This document shows, in pieces, positions 24,885-32,797 of a stretch of DNA of 64,000 nucleotides; within the stretch, counting starts at the first letter, position 1; every line of letters begins with the position of its first letter. The notes beneath the pieces are model-generated. The model worked only from the letters and a program-made list of their open reading frames with translations. It ran no database searches and was not told where the DNA came from. Location: NCBI GenBank assembly GCA_016283095.1, contig JAEEMG010000073.1, positions 124,001 to 188,000 on the forward strand, in the 5' to 3' direction. The position numbers and the translations under genes are program-made. The DNA is from Paludibacteraceae bacterium (GTDB lineage: Bacteria; Bacteroidota; Bacteroidia; Bacteroidales; Paludibacteraceae).

Positions 24885-26294
24885 TTATTTCTCCCTATTA
24901 TCTATCACTTCCCAATGTCCTCCCTTGTCTGGACCAACACGACGGATAATGCCTTTAGCTTGAAGATTTTTGATTTGCCTTGCAATGTTTCTTCTATCTA
25001 TACCTATGATATTTGCCATTTCTTGAGTAGAAATTTCATTATTGTTTTGAATGAGTTCGACAATTTTCTGTGACGTTTTCTGTGACGTTTTCTGTGACGT
25101 TTTCTGGGTAGTATCTTGATTTTCTATGACATTTTCCCCCACAAGTTTTTTGGTACTATTATTCCTAAACTCCTGTTCCATAAAACGTTCCCTCAGGATA
25201 GTGGCGGAAATACCTCCCCTTACTTCAGAAAAAACAGGAACTTGCAAGTTTTCCTTAGTGAATGAATTTACGATTTTTTCATATCCTCTTCCCCATGTTT
25301 CTATGAATCCAGCTAAATAGAACACTTTGGCAATTAGTCTGTTGCGTGGGTGAGACTCATGTGCTTCCATCAGTGTTTCTATTGTGAAGTTTGTTGGTAA
25401 TGTACCGTCGTTCCAAAGCGTGATATGGTCGTTGAAGACTTTCATCTGAGTGTCAACCCCCATATAATTGCGGTGGACAATGGCGTTACAGAGAATTTCA
25501 CGTAGACCATCTTCTGGAAGTTCCAAAGGCTCTTTACGTAGAAGTCCTTCATAATGAATGGGAGTTATGAGATATTTGCTACGTAATACCTCAATGATTC
25601 TATCTGGCATGAAAACCAATGGACAAGCGATATTGTCTTGCGTTATTAAATCGGAAACGTCCGTACCAAAGCGACCAATTCGAAATTGTGCACTTATACA
25701 CCATCTCAAAATATCTTTTCCGAACAGGAGCATGGCGGCCATAGTGAGTCGTCCTTGATCATTCACCAGACCAAGGTTTTTTATCACTTGTTCAGTAGAA
25801 TCATGCAGTGCATCTATATTTAAGCGTCGAGAATCTGTCGCACAACGCAGGAAATAGTCGATGGCTGAGCGGTCAAGATCGTCAAGGATGGCTGTAGGAA
25901 CAGGGGTAGAATCCCAACTCAGATTCATCTTTTGCAAGAGAAAATCGTTAAGAGCAACACCTCCAAGTTCTTGTAACGTACTTCCCGACCTAAAATAATA
26001 TTTGCCTCTATAGGTGACGGGCATCGAACAAGTAGGGATTTCTATTCGGAGATATTCCAATCCGTTTTCACTCATCAAATTCACATTGACAAGCAATCCC
26101 ATTGTGTCTCGTACCTTGTTAGGTATATCTTCCAACAGTTTGCGTGCGTTGTTTATGCCTGTAACTATCCCATTGTCATCAACGCCAATGAATATTGTGC
26201 CTCCTTGTGCATTGGCAAAACCACTTACATATTGAAGATATTCATCACGCCAATTCTGTTTGAACTCTATGATTTGGTTCTCTTTTATTTTCAT
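24885..26294 (-). CDS. AlbA_2/HATPase-type ATP-binding transcriptional regulator-like protein
   Basis: A 469-residue protein. The N-terminus (IIEFKQNWRDEYLQYVSGFA, GGTIFIGVDDNG) is the AlbA_2 putative DNA-binding domain; a GHKL/HATPase-like middle (LREILCNAIVHRNYMGVD, GRGYEKIVNSF) follows; a winged-helix end (STQEMANIIGIDRRNIARQI, KGIIRRVGPDKGGHWEV) completes the COG2865 layout. A Lys/Gln/Thr/Ser linker near residue 400 is built of a 12-base tandem repeat. Members are accessory, often in islands; the ligand and targets are unknown. A second copy is left as a remnant at 20779-20886. Confidence 0.88.
   Translation of the reverse strand: MKIKENQIIEFKQNWRDEYLQYVSGFANAQGGTIFIGVDDNGIVTGINNARKLLEDIPNKVRDTMGLLVNVNLMSENGLEYLRIEIPTCSMPVTYRGKYYFRSGSTLQELGGVALNDFLLQKMNLSWDSTPVPTAILDDLDRSAIDYFLRCATDSRRLNIDALHDSTEQVIKNLGLVNDQGRLTMAAMLLFGKDILRWCISAQFRIGRFGTDVSDLITQDNIACPLVFMPDRIIEVLRSKYLITPIHYEGLLRKEPLELPEDGLREILCNAIVHRNYMGVDTQMKVFNDHITLWNDGTLPTNFTIETLMEAHESHPRNRLIAKVFYLAGFIETWGRGYEKIVNSFTKENLQVPVFSEVRGGISATILRERFMEQEFRNNSTKKLVGENVIENQDTTQKTSQKTSQKTSQKIVELIQNNNEISTQEMANIIGIDRRNIARQIKNLQAKGIIRRVGPDKGGHWEVIDNREK
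25069..25104 (-). repeat. 12-bp tandem repeat, three units, in the linker of the ATP-binding protein
   Basis: TGTGACGTTTTC occurs three times in tandem on the plus strand, encoding an in-frame KTSQ-type repeat. Unit number can change without shifting the frame. Confidence 0.8.
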
Positions 26295-26349
26295 TCCAAC
26301 TTTTATGAAGAATTGATAAAACAGGTTTATACTTCATTAAGTATTTTTA

Positions 26350-26357
26350 CAAAGGTA
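26350..26357 (-). promoter_or_regulatory. Bacteroidetes -7 promoter element
   Basis: The minus strand reads TACCTTTG, 55 bases upstream of the AlbA_2-type gene start at 26294. Confidence 0.55.
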
Positions 26358-26536
26358 CGATAATTTCAACGGTTCTTTAAACTATAGTCGATATCTTTTG
26401 GCATAATAGACTGATTTCTATAACATTTTTCTCTATAATTTTTTGCTAGAATTCGGAAAAAATCGGCAGAATACCAGTTTATGATATTCTGCCGATGTGT
26501 TATGAGAATTTTTTTATGTCATTTTTTCACAACCCA

Positions 26537-26731
26537 TGGACTAAGGTGATTGACGCAGATGCGTTTGCAGTATTCAAGAAAGAGGGAATATTCAATCAGC
26601 AGACGGCAGAGAGATTCCGTCGTGAGGTGTTGGAGAAGGGAGGAAGTGAGCATCCAATGACGCTGTATAAGCGATTCCGTGGTCAGGAGCCAACTATCGA
26701 CGCTTTGTTGAAGAGAAACGGAGTGAAGTAA
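26537..26731 (+). pseudogene. Remnant of the 3' end of an M3-peptidase gene
   Basis: From the Trp codon at 26537 to the stop, the frame matches the last 65 codons of the intact peptidase gene at 13699-15807 (shared FNQQTAERFRREVLEKGG and KRFRGQEPTIDALLKRNG). By eye I count about 26 mismatches in 195 bases, many synonymous. The other 90% of the gene is missing; the upstream ATG at 26495 is unlikely to be used. It marks the far edge of the accessory region. Confidence 0.85.
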
Positions 26732-26764
26732 ATGCTAAATTATAAATGCTTAATGCAGAATTAT

Positions 26765-26794
26765 AGAGACGTCCATTGTGGCGTCTCTTTTTTT
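26765..26794 (+). terminator. Terminator-like hairpin with T-run
   Basis: AGAGACG (26765-26771) pairs with CGTCTCT (26782-26788), and further T follow to 26794. The same AGAGACG-type stem is used after the tRNA (30595) and after the HAD gene (32774). Confidence 0.65.
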
Positions 26795-26946
26795 GTTGAG
26801 TATAGTCAATAAAATCATAAGAAATGGAAATTCTTTCAAGAATATAATAGAGAATTATATGTATGCATCCAAATGGTCATAATCCGTAAAGTATGTATCC
26901 AAATGTAAGCGTCTATTACGATGAATAACTCCAAACTAATGAATAT

Positions 26947-27906
26947 TTAATGATCTTCATAATAGTCATATTCTATTATTGTTCGATTAACTTCATCTTT
27001 AGTTGTTTCTATTTTTTCGGTTCTATTTCCTTGTTTGTCAAATTTATTGATACGTCTTTCTTCTAATTTGCCATCTACATTGTAAGTAAAGACCTCTATG
27101 TTATACCCTTTTTCGTCGAACTTACAAATTCTTTTCCAATATCTTTTTTCTCCAGATTCTTTTCTACAAAACTCAACCATATTGCCTTTATCATCATATA
27201 TATAGATTTCTTTCGTGTCTAAAAGTCCGTCGGGTCCATAACAACATTTTTCTGTTTCATTTCCATTTCCGTCGTATTTGGTAGTCATTTTTAGATATAG
27301 CCTTCCTTCAGAATCATACTCGCACTCTTCTATTTCATTCCCTTTATTATCGTACATGTATGTTGTTTTGAATTCCATGATGTTATCGGAATTGAATTTA
27401 CATATTTTAATATTATTCCCCTTCTCATCATAATCGAAAATCAATTTACAGGTGTCAGAAGCAAAATGTATTTCTTCAGTAATATTTCCACAATTGTCGT
27501 ACTTGTAAGACGTTAACAATGATGATTCCCCCTGGTTGTCTATCCTCCACACTTCAAGTAAATTTTCATTGTTGTCGTATTTGAGGGAGTCTGTCCAAGA
27601 TAATTCACCATTGGAATTATAACAATATTTCTTGATGTTATTTCCGTTATCATCGTAACTGTAAATATATCTATTTGCTTCAAGAAAAAAATCCTCAATC
27701 AAATTACCTTTAATATCGAATTTCAGAATAGAGTAAGCCTGTTTTTTTGGAGCATCGAAGATTTTAACCTCCTTCACTTTACCTTTTAGTCCGGCGACCT
27801 CCCAACCCGTTTTTTTCTCTTTCATTTTATAGAATTTACAATTCGAACAAGATGCTATTAAAAGATAAACCAAAAAGTAGCCGATTATATATGTTATTTT
27901 CTTCAT
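26947..27906 (-). CDS. Lipoprotein with YD/RHS-like repeats
   Basis: A 319-residue protein with a lipoprotein signal (IGYFLVYLLIASCSNCK). After about residue 50 it is made of nearly a dozen tandem 20-22-residue repeats of the form Y-D-x-x-G-N-x-x-E/K, e.g. YDNNGNLL, YDEKGNNIKI, YDNKGNEIEE, YDGNGNETEK. These resemble YD/RHS-type beta repeats, which wrap into shells. No toxin or protease domain is attached. Function is unknown; it is probably anchored in the outer membrane. Low G+C and flanking repeats suggest recent arrival. A -7 element is at 27940-27947. Confidence 0.65.
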   Translation of the reverse strand: MKKITYIIGYFLVYLLIASCSNCKFYKMKEKKTGWEVAGLKGKVKEVKIFDAPKKQAYSILKFDIKGNLIEDFFLEANRYIYSYDDNGNNIKKYCYNSNGELSWTDSLKYDNNENLLEVWRIDNQGESSLLTSYKYDNCGNITEEIHFASDTCKLIFDYDEKGNNIKICKFNSDNIMEFKTTYMYDNKGNEIEECEYDSEGRLYLKMTTKYDGNGNETEKCCYGPDGLLDTKEIYIYDDKGNMVEFCRKESGEKRYWKRICKFDEKGYNIEVFTYNVDGKLEERRINKFDKQGNRTEKIETTKDEVNRTIIEYDYYEDH

Positions 27907-27939
27907 GATATGTAAACATCTATTTTGTTATTTACAACC

Positions 27940-27947
27940 CAAATATA
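27940..27947 (-). promoter_or_regulatory. Bacteroidetes -7 promoter element
   Basis: The minus strand reads TATATTTG, 33 bases upstream of the YD-repeat lipoprotein start. Confidence 0.55.
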
Positions 27948-28046
27948 ACAATTAATCATATACAAAAAAAGCAGACACCATGTATCCTGCTATGAAGTCC
28001 ATCATTGGTCGTTGTGTCCTTAACAATCCTCATAATTGACAATAGT

Positions 28047-28073
28047 AAGGGGTTCATGAACAATTACGAACCC
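28047..28073. repeat. Palindromic repeat, copy 1
   Basis: GGGTTC and GAACCC arms enclose ATGAACAATTAC-like loop sequence. A nearly identical, better-paired copy lies at 29954-29983, so the two copies flank the DUF4143 ATPase gene. Confidence 0.55.
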
Positions 28074-28150
28074 TTTGGGTTAAGATATTTTAATGAATGG
28101 ATTATAAGTAATAATAAATGATTTGATTTCTTTGTTATTGTATTTTTTTA

Positions 28151-28210
28151 TTGAGTATAGTCCATAAAAACATAAATTTTTGTATTTCTGTTGAGTATAA
28201 TCAATAAAAT
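28151..28210. repeat. Two copies of a TTGAGTATAG-type direct repeat
   Basis: TTGAGTATAGTCCATAAAA (from 28151) and TTGAGTATAATCAATAAAA (from 28191) match TTGAGTATAGTCAATAAAA at 26796. Copies lie on both sides of the YD-repeat lipoprotein gene. Confidence 0.6.
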
Positions 28211-28287
28211 AAGATATATGAATTTCCATTATGAATTGTATGAGTATTCTATTCTTAATAATCTCAAATTCTATATGGATTTGGTTA

Positions 28288-28472
28288 TGTCCTAGTTTAG
28301 ACTGTTTTTTTCGTTTTTTTTCCTCAAAAAATCGTAGACATTCTTTGAGAACTTCTATCCTCTGTGGTTTTATGCGCTCGCCTTCGGCTCGCACTAGTGG
28401 GGAGGGCAAGGGCGGAACGCCCTTTGCAATCCTCAAATACAAAGACCTATTTATCAGTCATAAACTAGGACA
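28288..28472. mobile_element. Possible miniature inverted-repeat element (185 bp)
   Basis: TGTCCTAGTTTAGACTG (28288-28304) and CAGTCATAAACTAGGACA (28455-28472) are inverted repeats with one added base. The inside has no credible gene, but has a G+C-rich hairpin block (28370-28417) unlike its A+T-rich surroundings. I see no clear target duplication. A decayed IS is the alternative. Confidence 0.4.
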
Positions 28473-28491
28473 GAGTTATAAATTTATGGTG

Positions 28492-28611
28492 ATTCGTCCA
28501 GATTTGTGTTGTTTTTAGAGATTATTCGTCAAGAAAAATGTAAAAATCTCAAAATATTCATCCAGATTTGTGTGTAAACAAGATTAGATTCGTCAAGAAA
28601 AATGTATTTTT
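28492..28611 (+). repeat. 64-bp tandem duplication upstream of the DUF4143 ATPase
   Basis: Two diverged units start at 28492 and 28556; each begins ATTC(g/a)TCCAGATTTGTG and ends ATTCGTCAAGAAAAATGTA. Only the second ends in TATTTTTG, the likely promoter. Confidence 0.65.
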
Positions 28612-28612
28612 G
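28605..28612 (+). promoter_or_regulatory. Bacteroidetes -7 promoter element
   Basis: TATTTTTG matches TAnnTTTG, 21 bases before the ATG at 28634. It argues against the in-frame start at 28568. Confidence 0.6.
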
Positions 28613-28633
28613 TGCTTAAAAAATATTGATTTT

Positions 28634-29932
28634 ATGTATAGGACGATAATACAACAACTTATAGAATGGAAGAATAATCCTGATAGAAAACCATTGATAC
28701 TTAAAGGGGCTCGACAGATTGGAAAGACGTGGATATTGAAGGAGTTTGGAAAGACTCAGTATCAACATGTGGCTTATGTCAGATGCGACAATGAACCAGT
28801 TGCTAGAAACTTATTCATGGATTACAATATCTCTCGTATACTTAAGGTAGTTGAGGCAATCACCAAAGTTCCAATAATTCCAGGCAAGACATTAATAATA
28901 TTTGATGAGATACAAGAGGTAAAAGGAGGTATCCATTCTTTAAAATATTTCTGTGAGGAGGCACCAGAATACCACGTAGCGGTAGCAGGTTCTCTCCTTG
29001 GCTTGTTATTGCATCCTGGAGAATCATTCCCTGTTGGAAAAGTTGACATATTGGAGATGCATCCTATGTCTTTTTCTGAATTTCTTTTAGCTGTAAATGA
29101 AAGTCAACTTCTTGACTTTCTTGTAGAGAAAGATTGGGATAGCATTGGGATACTTCACGAAAGATATATTAATCTTTTGCGTCAATATTATTATGTAGGA
29201 GGAATGCCAGAAGCTGTGAACGCATATATAGAGGGTAAAACATTGGAATCTGTACGTAATATTCAACTATCTATATTGGAGGCTTACAGATTAGATATCT
29301 CTAAGCATGCTGAGACAAAAGTGGCTATGAGAATTCAACAAGTGTTCAATTCTATACCAATGCATTTAGCAAAGGAAAATAAGAAGTTTATCTTCAGTGC
29401 TGTGAAAAAAGGTGCTAGAGCAAATGATTTTGAAATTGCAATTCAGTGGTTAGTGGATGCAGGAATAGCAATTAAAGTACAACGTGTTAACTCTGGATTA
29501 CCTCCTTTGAAATTCTATGAAGATATGGATTCATTTAAGCTTTATCTTCTTGATTGCGGACTTTTTGGTGCAATGGTAGAGGCTGATGCAAGTCAGGTGA
29601 TTACGGGCGATAATGCTTTTCGTGAATACAAAGGAGCATTTACTGAGGAATTTGTCCTAGAGCAGTTAGTGACATTGTCCAAACGTAATATTTACTATTA
29701 CAGCAAAGAAAATTCACAGATTGAAGTAGATTTTGTGTTTCAGATAAATGGAGTGTCGGTTCCTTTAGAAGTAAAAGCAGAAGAAAATGTAAAGGCAAAG
29801 TCTTTAAAACTCTTTCATAATGAGTTTTCGATAATTCATTCGTATAGGACATCGATGTGTAAATACAGAGAAGAAGAGTGGCTTACTAATATTCCTCTTT
29901 ATGGTGTCAGAGAGTTTTTTAGTGGTTTATAG
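28634..29932 (+). CDS. AAA ATPase with DUF4143 domain
   Basis: A 432-residue protein. Walker A GARQIGKTW is at residues 25-33, Walker B in LIIFDEIQEV, and the AAA_14 core continues through VAVAGSLLGLLLHPGESFP and KVDILEMHPMSFSEFL. The C-terminal DUF4143 region ends in a nuclease-like strand pattern (SQIEVDFVFQ, VPLEVKAEENVKAKSL), with Asp and Glu-x-Lys as in PD-(D/E)xK folds. Such ATPases are multi-copy and accessory in Bacteroidetes; their function is not established. I prefer the start at 28634, behind the promoter, over 28568. A terminator palindrome follows. Confidence 0.9.
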   Translation: MYRTIIQQLIEWKNNPDRKPLILKGARQIGKTWILKEFGKTQYQHVAYVRCDNEPVARNLFMDYNISRILKVVEAITKVPIIPGKTLIIFDEIQEVKGGIHSLKYFCEEAPEYHVAVAGSLLGLLLHPGESFPVGKVDILEMHPMSFSEFLLAVNESQLLDFLVEKDWDSIGILHERYINLLRQYYYVGGMPEAVNAYIEGKTLESVRNIQLSILEAYRLDISKHAETKVAMRIQQVFNSIPMHLAKENKKFIFSAVKKGARANDFEIAIQWLVDAGIAIKVQRVNSGLPPLKFYEDMDSFKLYLLDCGLFGAMVEADASQVITGDNAFREYKGAFTEEFVLEQLVTLSKRNIYYYSKENSQIEVDFVFQINGVSVPLEVKAEENVKAKSLKLFHNEFSIIHSYRTSMCKYREEEWLTNIPLYGVREFFSGL

Positions 29933-29953
29933 ATCGAATCAGACTAAATAATA

Positions 29954-29983
29954 AAGGGGTTCATGAACAATCATGAACCCCTT
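29954..29983. terminator. Bidirectional terminator-like palindrome (repeat copy 2)
   Basis: AAGGGGTTCATGA (29954-29966) and its exact complement (29971-29983) enclose ACAA. It lies between the convergent ATPase and DUF1573 genes, and is the second copy of the palindrome at 28047. Confidence 0.65.
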
Positions 29984-30011
29984 CTGTGTTTAATATATTA
30001 TATACAAACTC

Positions 30012-30410
30012 TTATAAGTCTTCTCCTTCTGGAGCTTTCTTTCCGTTAGAAACTTCACCCTTGATAGTAAGTTTAGTTTCACCAGCGTTAGACTTTACTG
30101 TTATTGTTTTGTTGAATGCACCTGGACGACCTGTAGCATTGTAAGTTGCCTTAACAACACCTGTCTTGCCTGGAGCAACTGGAGTCTTTGTCCACTCTGG
30201 AGTAGTGCAGCCACAGCTGGCTTTAACTTCCTGTAATACCAAAGGCGCAGAACCAGTATTTGTGAATTTAAATTCACATGTCACCTTTCCCTTTGACTCT
30301 TCAAAAGTGCCAAAATTATGTACTATTTCGTCGAACTTTATACCAGCACCAGCAGCAAAAGAGACAACTGCCATCAAAGCTGTGCATAAAGTAATAATTA
30401 GTCTTTTCAT
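30012..30410 (-). CDS. DUF1573 domain protein, exported
   Basis: A 132-residue protein with a signal peptide (LIITLCTALMAVVSFAAGA). The mature part is one DUF1573 immunoglobulin-like beta domain: IVHNFGTFEESKGKVTCEF, LQEVKASCGCTTPEWTKTPV and GKTGVVKATYNATGRPGAFN are the family signature. These proteins are common and highly expressed in Bacteroidetes; the function is unknown. The Cys-Gly-Cys motif is typical. A full promoter is at 30451-30481. Confidence 0.93.
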   Translation of the reverse strand: MKRLIITLCTALMAVVSFAAGAGIKFDEIVHNFGTFEESKGKVTCEFKFTNTGSAPLVLQEVKASCGCTTPEWTKTPVAPGKTGVVKATYNATGRPGAFNKTITVKSNAGETKLTIKGEVSNGKKAPEGEDL

Positions 30411-30450
30411 ACTATTATATATTAAAAGTTATACTTGTGAGTTCCTATTG

Positions 30451-30481
30451 CAAATATAATAGACTTTTGCTCTTGTCGCAA
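30451..30481 (-). promoter_or_regulatory. Promoter of the DUF1573 gene
   Basis: The minus strand has TTG (30481-30479), 20 bases, then TATATTTG (30458-30451), a match to the Bacteroidetes consensus. Confidence 0.7.
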
Positions 30482-30594
30482 GTAATCAATATAGAAAATA
30501 AGCTATTTTATAACATTTTTTATGTTTTGATTTGTGCTGAAACAGTGCTATTTGCCCATTTGTGTTGCGAAACATCATCTGTCACAAAACAAAA

Positions 30595-30618
30595 AGAGAC
30601 GCTATTAATAGCGTCTCT
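30595..30618 (-). terminator. Terminator of the tRNA gene
   Basis: A perfect 24-base palindrome with AGAGACGCTATT arms, followed on the minus strand by TTTTTGTTTTG. It lies 12 bases past the tRNA 3' end. Confidence 0.8.
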
Positions 30619-30630
30619 CTGATTCGTGGG

Positions 30631-30704
30631 TGGGCCCAACTGGGCTTGAACCAGTGACCCACGGGTTATGAGTCCGTTGCTCTAACCAACTGAGCTATAG
30701 GCCC
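30631..30704 (-). tRNA. tRNA with CAT anticodon (Met, or lysidine-type Ile2)
   Basis: A 74-base cloverleaf. The acceptor GGGCCTA (from 30704) pairs with TGGGCCC at the 3' end plus discriminator A; AGCTCAGTTGGTTAGAGC is the D arm; the anticodon loop is CTCATAA (anticodon CAT); GGTTCAAGCCC is the T loop. CCA is not encoded. Elongator Met and Ile2 tRNAs share this anticodon, and I cannot separate them here. Confidence 0.93.
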
Positions 30705-30793
30705 GAAACCAACTGTAAAAAGTTGATTTTTTGAAATCGAGTGCAAAAGTAAGAAATTTTTGTTTCAAAACAAATTATTCCTTGCTTTTTTTA

Positions 30794-31894
30794 TTATACA
30801 TTGAATCTAAAATGCATCAAATCTCCGTCCTGGCAAACATATTCTTTTCCTTCAATGGAAATTTTGCCGGCTTCACGACATGCAGCTTCACTTCCAAGTG
30901 CTACGAAATCGTCGTATTTGATTACCTCGGCACGAATAAATCCTTTCTCAAAATCTGAGTGGATGATTCCTGCACATTGAGGTGCTTTCGAACCACGGAT
31001 GAATGTCCATGCTCTCACTTCCTGTACTCCGGCTGTGAAGTATGTCTGAAGATCCAATAGCTTGTAGGCTGACTTGATCAAGCGGACAACACCAGACTCT
31101 TTAAGTCCTGCTGCCTCAAGGAACTCCTGACGCTCTTCGAATGTCTCAAGCTCGTTAATGTCTGCTTCTGTTGCGGCTGCCACGATAAGCATCTCTGCGT
31201 TCTCGTCTTTGATAGCCTCTTTCACAGCCTCAGTATATTTGTTTCCTGTCACTGCACTTGCTTCGTCGACGTTGCAAACATACATGACTGGCTTGGTTGT
31301 AAGAAGATATAGGTCTTTTACCAACTCTTTCTCTTCTTTTGTAAGCTCAACCTCTCTTGCAGATCTTCCTTCAAGTAGTTTGGCTCTGTATTTCTCAAGC
31401 ACCTCACATGTTGCTTTCGCTACCTTGTCTCCTCCTGTCTGTGCCTGCTTTTTAAGCTTTGTCAGACGGCTTTCAACTGTTTCAAGGTCTTTTAGCTGAA
31501 GCTCTGTGTCGATGATCTCTTTGTCACGCACTGGATCCACACTTCCGTCTACATGTGTGACATTCTCGTTGTCGAAGCAACGCAATACATGTAGGATAGC
31601 GTCTGTCTCACGGATGTTTGCCAAAAACTTATTTCCAAGACCTTCTCCCTTGCTTGCTCCCTTCACCAATCCTGCGATGTCTACGATCTCAACTGTAGTA
31701 GGGACAACACGCTGCGGGTGAACAAGGTTTTCCAAAGTCACCAAACGATCGTCTGGCACGGTAATGACGCCGACGTTAGGTTCGATAGTACAGAATGGAA
31801 AGTTTGCTGCCTGCGCTTTTGCGTTCGACAAGCAGTTGAAAAGAGTCGATTTGCCTACGTTTGGTAAGCCGACAATACCGCATTGAAGTGCCAT
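30794..31894 (-). CDS. ychF: YchF/OLA1-family ATPase
   Basis: A 366-residue Obg-related P-loop protein. It opens [20 protein letters not shown], has the switch region [20 protein letters not shown], the NVDE sequence in place of NKxD (which makes the family prefer ATP over GTP) and a C-terminal TGS domain ([20 protein letters not shown] ... [11 protein letters not shown]). It binds ribosomes and takes part in the oxidative stress response. The start is placed at 31894, the usual family start; the frame is open further. A -7 element lies at 31933-31940. Confidence 0.96.
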   Translation of the reverse strand: MALQCGIVGLPNVGKSTLFNCLSNAKAQAANFPFCTIEPNVGVITVPDDRLVTLENLVHPQRVVPTTVEIVDIAGLVKGASKGEGLGNKFLANIRETDAILHVLRCFDNENVTHVDGSVDPVRDKEIIDTELQLKDLETVESRLTKLKKQAQTGGDKVAKATCEVLEKYRAKLLEGRSAREVELTKEEKELVKDLYLLTTKPVMYVCNVDEASAVTGNKYTEAVKEAIKDENAEMLIVAAATEADINELETFEERQEFLEAAGLKESGVVRLIKSAYKLLDLQTYFTAGVQEVRAWTFIRGSKAPQCAGIIHSDFEKGFIRAEVIKYDDFVALGSEAACREAGKISIEGKEYVCQDGDLMHFRFNV

Positions 31895-31932
31895 TTTTAT
31901 ATATCTTTTATAGTTTTCTACATAATTTTTCA

Positions 31933-31940
31933 CAAAAGTA
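31933..31940 (-). promoter_or_regulatory. Bacteroidetes -7 promoter element of ychF
   Basis: The minus strand reads TACTTTTG (TAnnTTTG), 38 bases upstream of the start at 31894; it excludes the in-frame ATG at 31945. Confidence 0.6.
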
Positions 31941-31978
31941 ATCAAAATTGTCGATTTGTGAAAATGTGGCGATAATTA

Positions 31979-31986
31979 TAAATTTG
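31979..31986 (+). promoter_or_regulatory. Bacteroidetes -7 promoter element of the HAD gene
   Basis: TAAATTTG matches TAnnTTTG, divergent from the ychF promoter. Only starts at 32014 or later are then possible. Confidence 0.55.
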
Positions 31987-32061
31987 CAGCTGATTTTGAA
32001 TGACTCCGAATATATGATTGCAGGGATGCGTGAATACTCGTCTCTACGAAAATTAGAATAT

Positions 32062-32721
32062 ATGAATATATCAGATCATAAGGTCTTCGTTTTCGACCTC
32101 GGCATGGTGCTTGTGAGCCTTTATCGCAAAGAATGTATAGAGAAATTCCGTCTGCTTGGAATAGAGGATGCGGCGGCTATGATTGGTAATAGTTCGCAAA
32201 ATGGTCCTTTTGGGGCATTGGAGTATGGATTGATCTCCGTTGAGAATTTCTGCGATGAATTGGCGGTTTTGTCTAATAAAAAGATATCTGGAAGTGATAT
32301 TGTAGACGCGTGGAATTCCATGATTGGCGAGACTCCCGTCGACCTTCTCAATATGATTTATCGGCTTCGCCATGAATATGGGAAGACGGTGTGTATGCTC
32401 AGCAACGTCAACCAGCCGCATATCGACAATGTGATGCAGAATCATTTCCGTCAGGTGGAAGGTCGTGACATTTATGATTATTTTGATGCTCTTTATCTTT
32501 CACATGAACTTCATCTAAAAAAGCCTGAACCGGAAATTTTTGAGACGGTGGGTCAGAGCATCCACGATAAATTCGGATTCAGCGGCAAGGATATCATCTT
32601 TTTTGACGATAGTCAGGATAATGTGAACATGGCGGTCAAATATGGTTGGGACAGTATCGTCATTGCCAATACTGATGAGACAATGGAGATGCTTAGGGAA
32701 ATGCTAAATTCAAAATGCTAA
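32062..32721 (+). CDS. HAD-superfamily hydrolase (YihX-like phosphatase)
   Basis: A 219-residue protein from the start at 32062 (32014 is an alternative, in the same frame). Motif I reads KVFVFDLGMVLVSL, with Gly at the second Asp position as in YihX-type enzymes; motif II is VCMLSNVNQPHI, motif III HLKKPEPEIFE, and motif IV DIIFFDDSQDNV. It should dephosphorylate a sugar phosphate or similar small molecule. It sits divergently from ychF and ends in a repeat/terminator region. Confidence 0.85.
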   Translation: MNISDHKVFVFDLGMVLVSLYRKECIEKFRLLGIEDAAAMIGNSSQNGPFGALEYGLISVENFCDELAVLSNKKISGSDIVDAWNSMIGETPVDLLNMIYRLRHEYGKTVCMLSNVNQPHIDNVMQNHFRQVEGRDIYDYFDALYLSHELHLKKPEPEIFETVGQSIHDKFGFSGKDIIFFDDSQDNVNMAVKYGWDSIVIANTDETMEMLREMLNSKC

Positions 32722-32797
32722 ATTCAAAATGCTGAATGCAAAATGATAAAAAGAGACGCACGGTAAAAAGAAAAGAGACGCACGGACGTGCGTCTCT
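32700..32797. terminator. AATGCTAAATTC repeats and AGAGACG-type terminator
   Basis: Three short direct repeats (AATGCTAAATTCAA-like, 32700-32745) are followed by a partial AGAGACGCACGG and then a hairpin AGAGACGCAC/GTGCGTCTCT (32774-32797). The stop codon of the convergent helicase gene lies at its edge. It serves both genes. Confidence 0.65.

Noticed and set aside
25069..25104. Short repeats considered as a CRISPR array
   Set aside because: Units are 12 bases without spacers and lie in frame in a protein linker. No CRISPR array or cas gene was seen anywhere in the window.
28080..28518. ORFs of 95 and 120 codons in both strands near 28.3 kb
   Set aside because: Low-complexity and antisense to each other across a repeat/MITE-like region; no family or start signal.
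28568..28633. Upstream in-frame start of the DUF4143 ATPase
   Set aside because: A -7 promoter element at 28605-28612 lies inside this extension, and the domain starts right after the later ATG.
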